A stretch of 42,928 bases of DNA. It comes from Nesterenkonia sandarakina. Its GTDB lineage: Bacteria > Actinomycetota > Actinomycetes > Actinomycetales > Micrococcaceae. Of the stretch, positions 32,352-41,280 are shown one piece after another. Under the pieces are notes generated by a model. That model was not told where the DNA came from. It did not search any database and worked only from the letters and a program-made list of their open reading frames with translations. Each line of letters begins with the position of its first letter. Position 1 is the first letter of the stretch. The stretch is from assembly GCF_003003175.1 (NCBI RefSeq), contig NZ_PVTY01000018.1:1-42928 (forward strand), given 5' to 3'. The translations under genes and the position numbers were made by a program.

Positions 32352-33260
32352 GTGAGCCACGACAAAGTCCAGACCCAGCACAGTGCCCCGACCAACGACG
32401 GACTCGGAGACCACCTGGTCCCGCATCCGGAGCTGACCCCGACCAACGACCCGACCGCCCCGGCGAATCTGCTCGCCGAAGCGGCCGCCGGTGCGCTGCT
32501 CGCACAGGCAGGGGTCGACTCCATCGACCTGGCCTGCACCCTCGGCTCGGGCTGGGGTGACGCCGCCGCCCAGCTGGGCGAGCTCGTCGCGGAGATCGAC
32601 GCCGAGGAGATCCCCGGCTTCCATTCCTCCGGCGTCTCGGGCCACAGCGGAACGCTCAAGGTCATCCGCACCGGCTCCGGAGCGCATGTCCTCGTCATCG
32701 GAGCGCGCACCCACTACTACGAGGGGCGCGGCGTGGACGCCGTCGCCCACGGCGTGCGCACCGCCGCCGCCGCGGGTGCCGCGACCATGGTGCTCACCAA
32801 CGGCTGCGGCGGGCTGAACCCGCAGTGGAAGCCCGGCACCCCGGTGCTGATCTCCGATCACCTCAACCTCACCGGAACGTCCTCGCTGCGCGGCGCGCAC
32901 TTCGTGGACATGACCGACCTCTACTCCCCCCGACTGCGCGCCGTGGCCCGAGAGGTCGACCCCGACCTGCCCGCGGGCGTCTACGCGCAGTTCCCGGGCC
33001 CGCACTATGAGACCCCCGCCGAAGTCAGGATGGCCGGAGTCCTCGGCGCCGATCTGGTGGGCATGTCCACCGCGCTGGAGGCGATCGCCGCCCGCGCCGC
33101 CGGCATGGAGGTCTTCGGCATCTCCCTGGTCACCAACCAGGCGGCCGGGATCTCCCCAGAGCCGCTGAGCCACACCGAGGTCCTCGACGCCGGACGCGAC
33201 GCGGCTCCCCGGATCTCCGCGCTGCTGGCCCAGGTCATCGGGCGCATCGTCGCTCCCTGA
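32352..33260 (+). CDS. Purine-nucleoside phosphorylase
   Basis: 302-residue trimeric-type purine nucleoside phosphorylase, which splits (deoxy)inosine and (deoxy)guanosine with phosphate into base plus (deoxy)ribose 1-phosphate. Visible blocks are CTLGSGWGDAAAQL (phosphate-binding loop), GFHSSGVSGHSGTL, IGARTHYYEGRG, VLTNGCGGLNPQWKPGTPVL, QFPGPHYETPAEVRMAGVLG, LVGMSTALEAIAARAAGM and SLVTNQAAGIS. The M-S-T and T-N-x-A motifs line the purine pocket. About 35 N-terminal residues are poorly conserved. GTG 32352 is taken as start from the leaderless -10 pattern. It leads an operon with the phosphomutase and deoC. Confidence 0.93.
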   Translation: MSHDKVQTQHSAPTNDGLGDHLVPHPELTPTNDPTAPANLLAEAAAGALLAQAGVDSIDLACTLGSGWGDAAAQLGELVAEIDAEEIPGFHSSGVSGHSGTLKVIRTGSGAHVLVIGARTHYYEGRGVDAVAHGVRTAAAAGAATMVLTNGCGGLNPQWKPGTPVLISDHLNLTGTSSLRGAHFVDMTDLYSPRLRAVAREVDPDLPAGVYAQFPGPHYETPAEVRMAGVLGADLVGMSTALEAIAARAAGMEVFGISLVTNQAAGISPEPLSHTEVLDAGRDAAPRISALLAQVIGRIVAP

Positions 33261-33347
33261 CCGAGTGCCCTGCCATCCACCGATGATCCGACGATGACCG
33301 ACCGACCCAGACCCGATACCCCGACCGAGATGAGGGAGCAGACCGCC

Positions 33348-35186
33348 ATGACCGAGAACCTGTTCGGCGCCGTGCGCCGCTGGATCGAGATGGACCCCGA
33401 CGCCAAGACCCGGTCCGCGCTTGCGCAGCTGCTGACCCGCGCCGAGGACTCGGACGCCTCGGCTGCCGAGGAGCTGCAGCGCCTCTTCTCCGGTCGGCTC
33501 GCCTTCGGCACCGCCGGTCTGCGCGCGGAGCTGGGTCCAGGACCGCTGCGGATGAACCGCCTCGTGGTCCGCCAGACCGCGGCCGGGATGCTCAGCTACG
33601 CGGAGGAGCAGCTCGCCCGGGCCCAGCAGGGTGCGGACAACCCGCAGGACCTGATGCGCAGCGGGGCGCGCAAGATCGTGATCGGCTTCGACGCGCGGCA
33701 CCAGTCCGACGAGTTCGCGGCGGACACTGCCGAGATCTTCTCCGCCGCCGGCTGGGAGGTCCACCTGTTCACCCGCCCGGGACCCACGCCGCTGCTGGCC
33801 CGCCAGGTGCTGGTGCTCGACGCCGAGATCGGCGTGATGGTCACCGCCAGCCACAACCCGCCCCAGGACAACGGGTACAAGGTCTACCTCGGCGGGGAGC
33901 TCTCCCGCTTCCTGGAGCCCCATGGCCGTGGCGTCGGCGCACAGATCGTGGCACCGGTCGATCAGGACATCGCCGCCCGGATCGCCGAGCTCGTCGACGC
34001 CGACACCCCCGCCGATGCCTCAGCCAGCTCCCCCGAGGCCGGCAGCGATGTCGCGGCCGGCGCTGCGAGGACCCACCCCGTCACCGACGAGGCCCGCAGC
34101 AGCTACGAGCGTGAGGCGCTGGAGCTGCTGGACCCGCAGACCTACCCGCAGCGCGACCTGCACGTGGTCTACACCGCGATGCACGGCGTGGGCGGGGAGA
34201 TGGTGACCTCGCTGCTGCGCGCGGGCGGGTTCACGGTGACCCCGGTGGCCGAGCAGTTCGAGCCGGACCCGGACTTCCCCACCGCAGACTTCCCCAACCC
34301 GGAGGAGCCCGGCGCCCTCGACCTGGCGCTGAAGACCGCCGAGTCCGAGAACGCCGACCTGGTGCTGGCCAACGACCCGGACGCCGATCGGCTCTCCGCC
34401 GCGGTCTATGACGACGCCGCCGGCGCCTGGCGCCAGCTCTCCGGTGATGAGATCGGAGCCCTCCTGGGCCGGCATCTGCTGGAACGCGGTCCGCTGCGTC
34501 CGCAGGCCGACGGCGGCGCCCCGGTCCTGGCGAACTCGATCGTCTCCTCCCGGCTGCTCGAACGGCTGTGCCAGGTCCGCGGAGTCGGCCACGCCGCGAC
34601 GCTCACCGGATTCAAATGGCTCGCCCGAGTCGCGCACATGAGCTTCGGCTACGAGGAGGCCATCGGCTTCAATGTGGACCCCGAACATGTCAAGGACAAG
34701 GACGGCGTCTCCGCGGCGCTGATCTTCGCCGAGATGACAGCCTCGCTGAAGTCCCGCGGGATCAGCCTGATCGCCGCCCTGGACGAGATCGCCGCCGAGG
34801 CCGGGGTCTTCGTCACCGGTCAGGTGACCATCCGGGTCAGCGATCTCTCCGAGCTGGGCAAGGTCACCGCGGCACTGCGCGCGCAGCCGCCTGCGGAGAT
34901 CGCAGGCTCCGCCGTCGTCGAGTCGCTGGACCTGACCCAGGACCCGCTGCCCGGCACAGAGCTGAGCGAGGCGACCAAGACCGACGCGCTGATCTACCTC
35001 ACCGAAGCCGGTGACCGGGTGATCGTCCGGCCCTCCGGGACCGAGCCTAAGGTCAAGTGCTATCTCGAAGCGGTGGCGGACACGCCCGGCGTCGACGCCG
35101 ACCCCGAGGCCATCGGCGCAGCCCGCGCGCAGGCCGCCGAGCGGCTGGAACAGCTGCGCACCTCGATGGAGTCCATGCTCAGCTGA
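33348..35186 (+). CDS. Phospho-sugar mutase (phosphomannomutase/phosphopentomutase-like)
   Basis: 612-residue alpha-D-phosphohexomutase superfamily enzyme of the long PGM2/PmmB type. Blocks: FGTAGLRAELGPGPLRMNRL, KIVIGFDARHQSDEF, the phosphoserine loop GVMVTASHNPPQDNGYKVYL, the metal-binding loop LVLANDPDADRLSAAVYDD, sugar loop FGYEEAIGFNVDP and phosphate-binding RPSGTEPKVKCYLE. Sitting between pnp and deoC, with no deoB in the window, it may interconvert (deoxy)ribose 1- and 5-phosphates, as PGM2-type enzymes can; glucose or mannose phosphates remain possible. An insertion of about 45 residues rich in Ala/Ser/Asp lies near residues 210-260. I start at ATG 33348 (MTENLFGAVRRW), which follows GAGGGAG; ATG 33294 is an upstream alternative. 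Confidence 0.9.
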   Translation: MTENLFGAVRRWIEMDPDAKTRSALAQLLTRAEDSDASAAEELQRLFSGRLAFGTAGLRAELGPGPLRMNRLVVRQTAAGMLSYAEEQLARAQQGADNPQDLMRSGARKIVIGFDARHQSDEFAADTAEIFSAAGWEVHLFTRPGPTPLLARQVLVLDAEIGVMVTASHNPPQDNGYKVYLGGELSRFLEPHGRGVGAQIVAPVDQDIAARIAELVDADTPADASASSPEAGSDVAAGAARTHPVTDEARSSYEREALELLDPQTYPQRDLHVVYTAMHGVGGEMVTSLLRAGGFTVTPVAEQFEPDPDFPTADFPNPEEPGALDLALKTAESENADLVLANDPDADRLSAAVYDDAAGAWRQLSGDEIGALLGRHLLERGPLRPQADGGAPVLANSIVSSRLLERLCQVRGVGHAATLTGFKWLARVAHMSFGYEEAIGFNVDPEHVKDKDGVSAALIFAEMTASLKSRGISLIAALDEIAAEAGVFVTGQVTIRVSDLSELGKVTAALRAQPPAEIAGSAVVESLDLTQDPLPGTELSEATKTDALIYLTEAGDRVIVRPSGTEPKVKCYLEAVADTPGVDADPEAIGAARAQAAERLEQLRTSMESMLS

Positions 35187-35235
35187 CCCCGCCGCCCCAC
35201 CCACTTGTTGTTCCGCAGATGCACGAGGAGACCCG

Positions 35236-35940
35236 ATGACGCACACCCCCACCCCCGCCGAGATGGCGCCGCTGATCGACCACACCGCTTTGAAGCCCGA
35301 CACCGACGAGGCCACGATCCGTCGGATCGTGACCGAGGCGCGCACCCACTCCTTCGCCGCGGTCTGCATCAACCCGCGCTGGGTGCCGCTGGTCGCCGCA
35401 GAGCTCGCCGGCACCGAGGTCAAGACCTGCACCGTGGTCGGCTTCCCGCTGGGCGCCTCCACCATGGCGTCGAAGCTGGCCGAGACCGTCGAAGCGGTCC
35501 AGCTCGGCGCCGCGGAGGTGGACATGGTGGTGGACATCGCCGCCGCCAATGCGGGTGACCGCAACTACGTCGAGGCGCAGATCCGCGCGCTGGCCGATGC
35601 CGCGCACGCAGGCGGCGCGATCCTGAAGGTGATCCTCGAGACGGCGCTGCTAAACGAGTCCGCCAAGGAGCTGGTCTGCCGGGCCGCAGAGGCCGCCGGC
35701 GCCGATTTCGTGAAGACCTCCACCGGCTTCGGCGGCGGCGGCGCGACCCTGGCCGACATCGCACTGATGCACTCCCTGGTCGGTGGCCGCCTGGGCATCA
35801 AGGCCTCCGGCGGGGTCCGCAGCTACGACGACGCCGTCGCGATGGTCTCCGCCGGCGCCACACGCATCGGGGCGAGCTCCTCTCTTGATATCGTGGAGCC
35901 TAGAGAATCCAGCACATCGGGTGCTGCCGGAAGCTACTGA
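35236..35940 (+). CDS. deoC: Deoxyribose-phosphate aldolase
   Basis: 234-residue class I aldolase that cleaves 2-deoxyribose 5-phosphate to acetaldehyde and glyceraldehyde 3-phosphate. Blocks: PLIDHTALKPDTDEATIRRI, FAAVCINPRWVPL, CTVVGFPLGASTMASKL, the segment VDMVVDIAAANAG, LKVILETALLN, the Schiff-base lysine in GADFVKTSTGFGGGGAT, and GIKASGGVRSYDDAVAMVSA with GATRIGASSS closing the barrel. ATG 35236 has GAGGAG five nt upstream. The pnp-mutase-deoC order gives a full route from deoxynucleosides to central metabolism. Confidence 0.96.
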   Translation: MTHTPTPAEMAPLIDHTALKPDTDEATIRRIVTEARTHSFAAVCINPRWVPLVAAELAGTEVKTCTVVGFPLGASTMASKLAETVEAVQLGAAEVDMVVDIAAANAGDRNYVEAQIRALADAAHAGGAILKVILETALLNESAKELVCRAAEAAGADFVKTSTGFGGGGATLADIALMHSLVGGRLGIKASGGVRSYDDAVAMVSAGATRIGASSSLDIVEPRESSTSGAAGSY

Positions 35941-35982
35941 GATGTGCCTCCTGCAGACCGCACCGCATCCTAAGGGGAGCAC

Positions 35983-36303
35983 ATGATCAGCAACGGTAAG
36001 GTCAAGGCCTATTCGGGTCAGGGCAATCTAGTCGGCAACCTCGCCGCGTTCCTCGTCGTCTTCCTGATGCTCGTCGGTTCGATCGTCGCGCTGAACTTCT
36101 GGGACCTGGACCAGGTCTGGATTCCGGGACTCATCTTCATCGTCCTGTACTGCGGCTCCTTCTACGCGGCCAAGGAGATCATCGGGCGCTCGGACTCGCT
36201 GGACATGCAGGACCTCCACGGCGAACACGGCGAGCCGCTCGACGCCATGGCCTCGCGCGCAAGCTCCTCGCGTGAGTCGGCTGCGGAGCCGCACGTCCGC
36301 TGA
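35983..36303 (+). CDS. Small membrane protein of unknown function
   Basis: 106 residues with two transmembrane helices (NLAAFLVVFLMLVGSIVALN and VWIPGLIFIVLYCGSFYAA) separated by FWDLDQ. A short basic N-terminus (MISNGKVKAYSGQG) and a hydrophilic tail of about 38 residues flank them. The ribosome site AAGGGGAG lies 5 nt before ATG 35983. It is 42 nt after deoC and 23 nt before the acyltransferase gene, so it may be read through from the deoC operon. No family recognised. Confidence 0.75.
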   Translation: MISNGKVKAYSGQGNLVGNLAAFLVVFLMLVGSIVALNFWDLDQVWIPGLIFIVLYCGSFYAAKEIIGRSDSLDMQDLHGEHGEPLDAMASRASSSRESAAEPHVR

Positions 36304-36326
36304 CCGCGGCACCCCCTGACGCAGCC

Positions 36327-37559
36327 ATGACCACCCCGGCACCGAGGCCCTCACGCGCCCGGAATCTCGGGATCGACCTGTTGCGGGTCATCTCGGTCGC
36401 CGCGGTGGTCTTCGGTCACGCGTGGGCCGGGATGCCGGGGGCCGAGTACCTCCAGATCTGGCGCATGCCGCTGTTCTTCTTCCTGGCCGGGTTCTTCTTC
36501 TCCACCTCTCGGACCCTGCGCGGGGAGCTCCTCGCGCGCAGTCGCAGCCTGGCCCTGCCCTACCTGGTCTGGTTCCTGCTGCTCTGCCTCGCGGTGCTGG
36601 CGATGATCCCCACGCCGTGGCCCTTCGATCCGATGACGGTCCCGCAGGCGCTCTTCGGCGGCGCGATGACGAACATGCCCTTCCTGGTGTTCTGGTTCAT
36701 CTCGGTGCTCTTCCTGGCCGCGCTGCTGCTGCGCGCGGTGCTGAGCCAGCCCTGGTGGGTCGGCGTCGCCGTGGCGGTCACAGGATTCGCGCTGGCGCAG
36801 ATCCCAGGATCCGTCATGGGCTACACCCCGCTGGGGATCGGACTGGCACCGGCCTGCATGGGGTTCATGCTGGCGGGCCACTGGTTTGGCCGCTTCATGC
36901 GGACCCCGCGCGGCATGAACCTGCCCGCCAAGCCCTGGATCGGTCTGCTCTGCCTGATCATCGGCTTCGGCGCCGTGGCCGGCGGAGTGCGCACCATGAA
37001 CATCAAATACTCCGGCTTCGGGACCTTCCTGCTCTCCCCCGCGGTCTCGGTGCTGATCAGCATCGGACTGGTGCTGGTCTTCTCCACCACGATCAACGCG
37101 CTGCTCGGCGGACCCCGGACGCAGCAGGCCCTGCCGCGGCACCAGTCGCGACGTGGACGGCTCATCGGCGTGGTCATCGCCGAGCTGGTCCAGACGGCGA
37201 CCTTCGTGGTCTTCGCCCATGCGATCGTGCTCTACCTGCTGCTGCGCCTCTTCGGCCTGGAGAACCCGCCGCTGCGCACCCTGGCGGCGCTGGTCATCTG
37301 CTGGAGCCTGGGCATGGCGGTGAACCGGACCCCGCTGGCGCTGCCGCTGAACGGGCTCCCCCGGTCAGCGCTGCGCCGACCCAGCGCGGATCTGACCGGT
37401 CCAGACCAGGACGGTTCAGGACAGGCCGACGCCGGCGCAGCGGGTTCAGGCCCGACCGGCGCAGGTGAGCCCCACGCAGGCCGGACCAGCACAGGTCAGG
37501 CCGGCGCGGGTGAGACCGGTGCCGGCGAGACCGGCGGGAAGATCGCCTCGAAGACCTGA
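36327..37559 (+). CDS. Acyltransferase-3 family membrane protein
   Basis: 410-residue membrane protein with about ten helices. The start LGIDLLRVISVAAVVFGHAW carries the D-x-x-R...H motif of acyltransferase-3/fucose-4-O-acetylase-like enzymes, followed by WRMPLFFFLAGFFFS and RSRSLALPYLVWFLLL. Such proteins O-acetylate cell-surface sugars or lipids; the acceptor is unknown. The last about 55 residues form a Gly/Ala/Thr-rich tail with near repeats (GAGETGAGETGG) that does not belong to the fold. The 3' end overlaps the 3' end of mfd on the opposite strand by 64 bp. Confidence 0.85.
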   Translation: MTTPAPRPSRARNLGIDLLRVISVAAVVFGHAWAGMPGAEYLQIWRMPLFFFLAGFFFSTSRTLRGELLARSRSLALPYLVWFLLLCLAVLAMIPTPWPFDPMTVPQALFGGAMTNMPFLVFWFISVLFLAALLLRAVLSQPWWVGVAVAVTGFALAQIPGSVMGYTPLGIGLAPACMGFMLAGHWFGRFMRTPRGMNLPAKPWIGLLCLIIGFGAVAGGVRTMNIKYSGFGTFLLSPAVSVLISIGLVLVFSTTINALLGGPRTQQALPRHQSRRGRLIGVVIAELVQTATFVVFAHAIVLYLLLRLFGLENPPLRTLAALVICWSLGMAVNRTPLALPLNGLPRSALRRPSADLTGPDQDGSGQADAGAAGSGPTGAGEPHAGRTSTGQAGAGETGAGETGGKIASKT

Positions 37560-40500
37560 TTCAGCCAGGCGAGCAGCTCACCGTCGGTGAGCTCCACACC
37601 GGTGATCCCGCTGGTCTTGGGCTTCGGAATCAGCACCTGCTTCATCGTGGCCTTGTGCTGGCTGCCCGGATACATCCGTTCCATGCGCATGGTCTTGGAC
37701 TCCGCCAGCTCCGCCACCGGGCCGAACCGGATGAACTTGCCCTGGGTGCCGACGTCGTGGATCCCCGCGGCCCGGGCGCGGTTGCGGAACCGGGCCACCT
37801 CCACGATGTTGGTCACCGGCTCGGGCAGATCCCCGTAGCGGTCCTGCCATTCGGTGACGACCTCGGCGATCTTCTCCTCGGTGTCCGCGGCCGCAAGCTT
37901 GCGGTAGCCCTCCAGGCGCAGCCGCTCCCCCGGGACGTAGTCATGGGGCAGGTGCGCGTTGATCGGCAGCTCGATCTTGACCTCCGTGAAGGTCTCCTCG
38001 GTGTCCCCGCGGTAGTCCGCCACCGCCTCGCCGACCAGGCGCAGGTACAAGTCGAAGCCGACTCCGGCGATATGGCCTGACTGCTCGCCGCCGAGCATGT
38101 TGCCGGCGCCGCGGATCTCGAGGTCCTTCATCGCCAGCTGCAGGCCGGCACCGAGCTCGTTGTTCGCCGCCACCGCGCGCAGCCGCTCCAGGGCGACCTC
38201 GCCCAGCGGCTTCTCCGCCGGGTAGAGGAAGTAGGCGTAGGCCCGCTCCCGGGAACGTCCGACGCGGCCGCGCAGCTGGTGCAGCTGGGAGAGCCCGTAG
38301 GTGGAGGCCCGATCCACGATCAGGGTGTTGGCGTTGGAGATGTCCAGCCCGGTCTCGATGATCGTGGTGGAGACCAGCACGTCGAAGCGCTTCTCCCAGA
38401 AGTCCTGGATGATCTGCTCCAGCCGGGTCTCGCTCATCTGCCCGTGGGCGACCTCCACCCGGGCCTCGGGGACCAGCTCCCGGATCCGCGCGGCGGTGCC
38501 GTCGATGGAGGAGACCCGGTTGTGCACGAAGAAGACCTGCCCCTCACGCATCAGCTCGCGACGGATCGCCGCGGAGACCTGCTTGTCAGTGTAGGGGCCC
38601 ACATAGGTGAGCACCGGGTGGCGCTCCTCCGGCGGGGTGGCCAGGGTGGAGGTCTCCCGGATCCCCGCCATGGACATCTCCAGGGTGCGCGGGATCGGGG
38701 TGGCCGACATGGCCAGCACGTCCACGTTGGTGCGCATCTTCTTGAGCTGCTCCTTGTGCTCGACGCCGAAGCGCTGCTCCTCGTCGATGATCACCAGGCC
38801 CAGGTCGTGGAAGTCCACCTCCTTGGAGAGCAGCCGATGGGTGCCGATCACGATGTCCACGCTGCCCTCGCGCAGCCCGGCCATCGTCTCCTTGGACTCC
38901 TTGGCGGTCTGGAACCGGGAGAGCGGCGCCACCCGCACCGGGAAGCCGGCATAGCGCTCGGTGAAGGTCTCATAGTGCTGGGAGACCAGCAGCGTGGTGG
39001 GCACCAGCACCGCGACCTGCTTGCCGTCCTGGACCGCCTTGAAGGCGGCTCGGATCGCGATCTCGGTCTTGCCGTAGCCGACGTCGCCGGAGATCAGCCG
39101 GTCCATCGGGATCTCACGCTGCATGTCCGCCTTGACCTCGTCGGTGGCGGTGAGCTGGTCCGGGGTCTCGGCGTAGGGGAAGGCGTCCTCGAGCTCCCCC
39201 TGCCAGGGGGTGTCGGGGCCGAAGGAGAACCCGCGCGAGGCCATGCGCGCGGCGTAGAGCCGGATCAGCTCGCCGGCGATCTCCTTGACCGCCTTCTTGG
39301 CCTTGCGCTTGGTCTGGGACCAGTCGCTGCCGCCCATCTTCGAGAGCGAGGGCGCCTCGCCGCCGACGTACTGGGAGACCTGGTCCAGCTGGTCGGTGGG
39401 CACCATCAGCCGGTCCTTGGCGCCGCCGCGCTTGGAGGCGGCGTACTCCAGGACCAGATACTCGCGGATGCCCGCGGTGCCTGCCTTGATCGCCTGCGGG
39501 GTGCCGACCTTGCGCTGGATCAGCTCCACGAACTGGCCGATGCCGTGCTGCTCGTGGACCACATAGTCCCCGGGCTTCAGCGCCAGCGGGTCCACCACGT
39601 GTCGACGCCGTCGGGCGGGGACCTTGCGGGCGGAGCCGGAGTCCTGGCGGATCGCGCGGCCGAGCATCTCGGACTCGGTCAGCAGCGCCAGCTGCAGCGG
39701 GTCCACCGCGAAGCCCTCGGAGACGTTCGCCGTGGAGATCGTGATCGTGCCCGGAGCGGGGACATCCTCGAGGGTGTCCACCCGGACGCAGGGCACGTCG
39801 TGCTCGGTGAGCAGCTCGTGGACCCGCTGGGCGGAGCCGGAGGCGGCGGTGGTGACCACCACGGACCAGTTCGCCTTCGCGCGCTCGCCCAGGAAGGTCA
39901 TCACGTCCTCGACGCTGCCGCGGTAGCCGATCGGCTCGCGGGAGGCGATCGAGACGATGTCGGCGTCCTGCTCCAGCTCCTCGTCCAGGCCCAGGGAGGT
40001 CATCGACCACCAGCCGGCGCCGTGCGCGATCGAGGCCTCGCGGGTCTCCGCGAGGCTGGCGAAGCCGCCGGCGGCCAGGCCCTGCTGCTCGCTGCCGATC
40101 TTTGCGCCGCTGAGGTCAAGCGGTGCGGCGGCGCCGTCGGGGGCTGCGGACCAGGCGGCGGCGAGGAACTCCTCGTTGGTCGCCGCGAGGTCGTGGGCGC
40201 GGCCTCGGGTCTTCTCGGGCTCGATCACCACGGTGAGCGAGCCGGCGGGCAGCTGATCCACGAACGGCACCATCTTGTGCACCAGGACCGGGGCCAGGGA
40301 CTCCATGCCCTCCGCGGCGATGCCCTCGGCGAGCTTGGTGAGCAGGTCCGCGGCGTGCGGCATCTGCGCGATGAGCTCCTTGGCGCGGGCCTGCACGGCC
40401 TCGGTGATCAGCAGTTCGCGGCAGGGCGCGGCGTCGAGCACCTCCGGGTGTTCGGTGGACTCGGTGTCCAGCGAGCGCTGGTCGGCCACGGCGAACCATC

Positions 40501-41155
40501 GCATCTGCTCGACCTCGTCGCCGAAGAACTCGATGCGCACCGGGTGCGGCTCGGTGGGCGGGAACACGTCGAGGATGCCGCCGCGCACGGCGAACTCACC
40601 GCGCCGGGTGACCATGTCCACGCGCGAATACGCGGCATCGGCGAGCTGCGCGACGGTCTGGTCGAAGTCGGCGAACTCCCCGACCTGCAGCCGCACCGGG
40701 GTGAGATCGCCGAGCCCGGCGACCAGCGGCTGGACCACCGCGCGGACCGGCGCGACGACGACGTCGAGCACTCCTCCGGCCTCATCCGGGTGGGCGAGCC
40801 GGCGCAGCACCCCGAGCCGGCGCCCCACGGTGTCCGAACGTGGCGAGAGCCGCTCATGCGGCAGGGTCTCCCAGGACGGGAAGTGCGCGACCGCGGCCTC
40901 CGGGGCGTAGGCGGCGAGCGAGGTGGCCAGCTCGTCGGCCTCGCGGTCGGTGGCGGTCACCGCCAGCAGCGTGCCGGTCGCGCTGGTGCTGCGCAGCTTG
41001 GTGGCGATCTCGGCGATCAGCGCGGGTCGGAGCCCGGTGGTCGAGGAGATCTGAAGCTCGTCGGTGCGCTCCCCGGCCGGATGTGCGGCGGCGGCGGCGA
41101 CACGCCTGTAGGAGGGGTTCGCCGTGAGCGCTGTGCGCAGACCTGACAGAGCCAT
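37496..41155 (-). CDS. mfd: Transcription-repair coupling factor Mfd
   Basis: 1219-residue ATP-dependent translocase that removes stalled RNA polymerase and recruits UvrA. The N-terminal UvrB-like module includes HFPSWETLPHERLSPRSDTV and GEFAVRGGILDVFPPTEPHP. The RNA-polymerase-interacting domain starts at about residue 525 with LKPGDYVVHEQHGIGQFVEL. The helicase motor has Walker A RLISGDVGYGKTEIAIRAAF (about 685-705), Walker B VIIDEEQRFGVEHKEQL (about 790) and motif III MSATPIPRTLEMSMAGIRE. Motifs V and VI appear as TTIIETGLDISNANTLIVD and QLHQLRGRVGRSRERAYAYF. The TRCF C-terminal domain follows LGGEQSGHIAGVGFDLYLRL. The C-terminus (PPVSPAPVSPAPA) is a Pro/Ala repeat lying in the overlap with the acyltransferase gene. 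ATG 41155 starts MALSGLRTALT. Confidence 0.97.
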   Translation of the reverse strand: MALSGLRTALTANPSYRRVAAAAAHPAGERTDELQISSTTGLRPALIAEIATKLRSTSATGTLLAVTATDREADELATSLAAYAPEAAVAHFPSWETLPHERLSPRSDTVGRRLGVLRRLAHPDEAGGVLDVVVAPVRAVVQPLVAGLGDLTPVRLQVGEFADFDQTVAQLADAAYSRVDMVTRRGEFAVRGGILDVFPPTEPHPVRIEFFGDEVEQMRWFAVADQRSLDTESTEHPEVLDAAPCRELLITEAVQARAKELIAQMPHAADLLTKLAEGIAAEGMESLAPVLVHKMVPFVDQLPAGSLTVVIEPEKTRGRAHDLAATNEEFLAAAWSAAPDGAAAPLDLSGAKIGSEQQGLAAGGFASLAETREASIAHGAGWWSMTSLGLDEELEQDADIVSIASREPIGYRGSVEDVMTFLGERAKANWSVVVTTAASGSAQRVHELLTEHDVPCVRVDTLEDVPAPGTITISTANVSEGFAVDPLQLALLTESEMLGRAIRQDSGSARKVPARRRRHVVDPLALKPGDYVVHEQHGIGQFVELIQRKVGTPQAIKAGTAGIREYLVLEYAASKRGGAKDRLMVPTDQLDQVSQYVGGEAPSLSKMGGSDWSQTKRKAKKAVKEIAGELIRLYAARMASRGFSFGPDTPWQGELEDAFPYAETPDQLTATDEVKADMQREIPMDRLISGDVGYGKTEIAIRAAFKAVQDGKQVAVLVPTTLLVSQHYETFTERYAGFPVRVAPLSRFQTAKESKETMAGLREGSVDIVIGTHRLLSKEVDFHDLGLVIIDEEQRFGVEHKEQLKKMRTNVDVLAMSATPIPRTLEMSMAGIRETSTLATPPEERHPVLTYVGPYTDKQVSAAIRRELMREGQVFFVHNRVSSIDGTAARIRELVPEARVEVAHGQMSETRLEQIIQDFWEKRFDVLVSTTIIETGLDISNANTLIVDRASTYGLSQLHQLRGRVGRSRERAYAYFLYPAEKPLGEVALERLRAVAANNELGAGLQLAMKDLEIRGAGNMLGGEQSGHIAGVGFDLYLRLVGEAVADYRGDTEETFTEVKIELPINAHLPHDYVPGERLRLEGYRKLAAADTEEKIAEVVTEWQDRYGDLPEPVTNIVEVARFRNRARAAGIHDVGTQGKFIRFGPVAELAESKTMRMERMYPGSQHKATMKQVLIPKPKTSGITGVELTDGELLAWLNQVFEAIFPPVSPAPVSPAPA

Positions 41156-41231
41156 GGGAGAGTGACGCCTCGTTTCGCATGCAGATCGACATCGGAGCTC
41201 CGTGGGCGGGGTTTCGGCGCGGTGGATTCAG

Positions 41232-41267
41232 GTGTGAGATTCGTGAGTTCAGGCCTCACACAGGATA
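41232..41267 (-). promoter_or_regulatory. Inverted repeat and -10-like hexamer upstream of mfd
   Basis: GTGTGAG (41232-41238) and CTCACAC (41255-41261) are perfect inverted arms with a 16-nt spacer. TATCCT on the minus strand (plus 41262-41267) fits a -10 and lies directly beside the arm, so transcription would start inside the repeat, giving a leader of about 100 nt before the mfd ATG. The site could be an operator. No LexA-type box was recognised. The remainder of the 125-bp gap holds nothing else visible. Confidence 0.35.
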
Positions 41268-41280
41268 CTCGCTGATCCGG

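Noticed and set aside
38279-41146. Plus-strand open frame of 955 codons opposite mfd
   Set aside because: Low-complexity Gly/Asp/His/Leu translation without motifs; it is the shadow of mfd.
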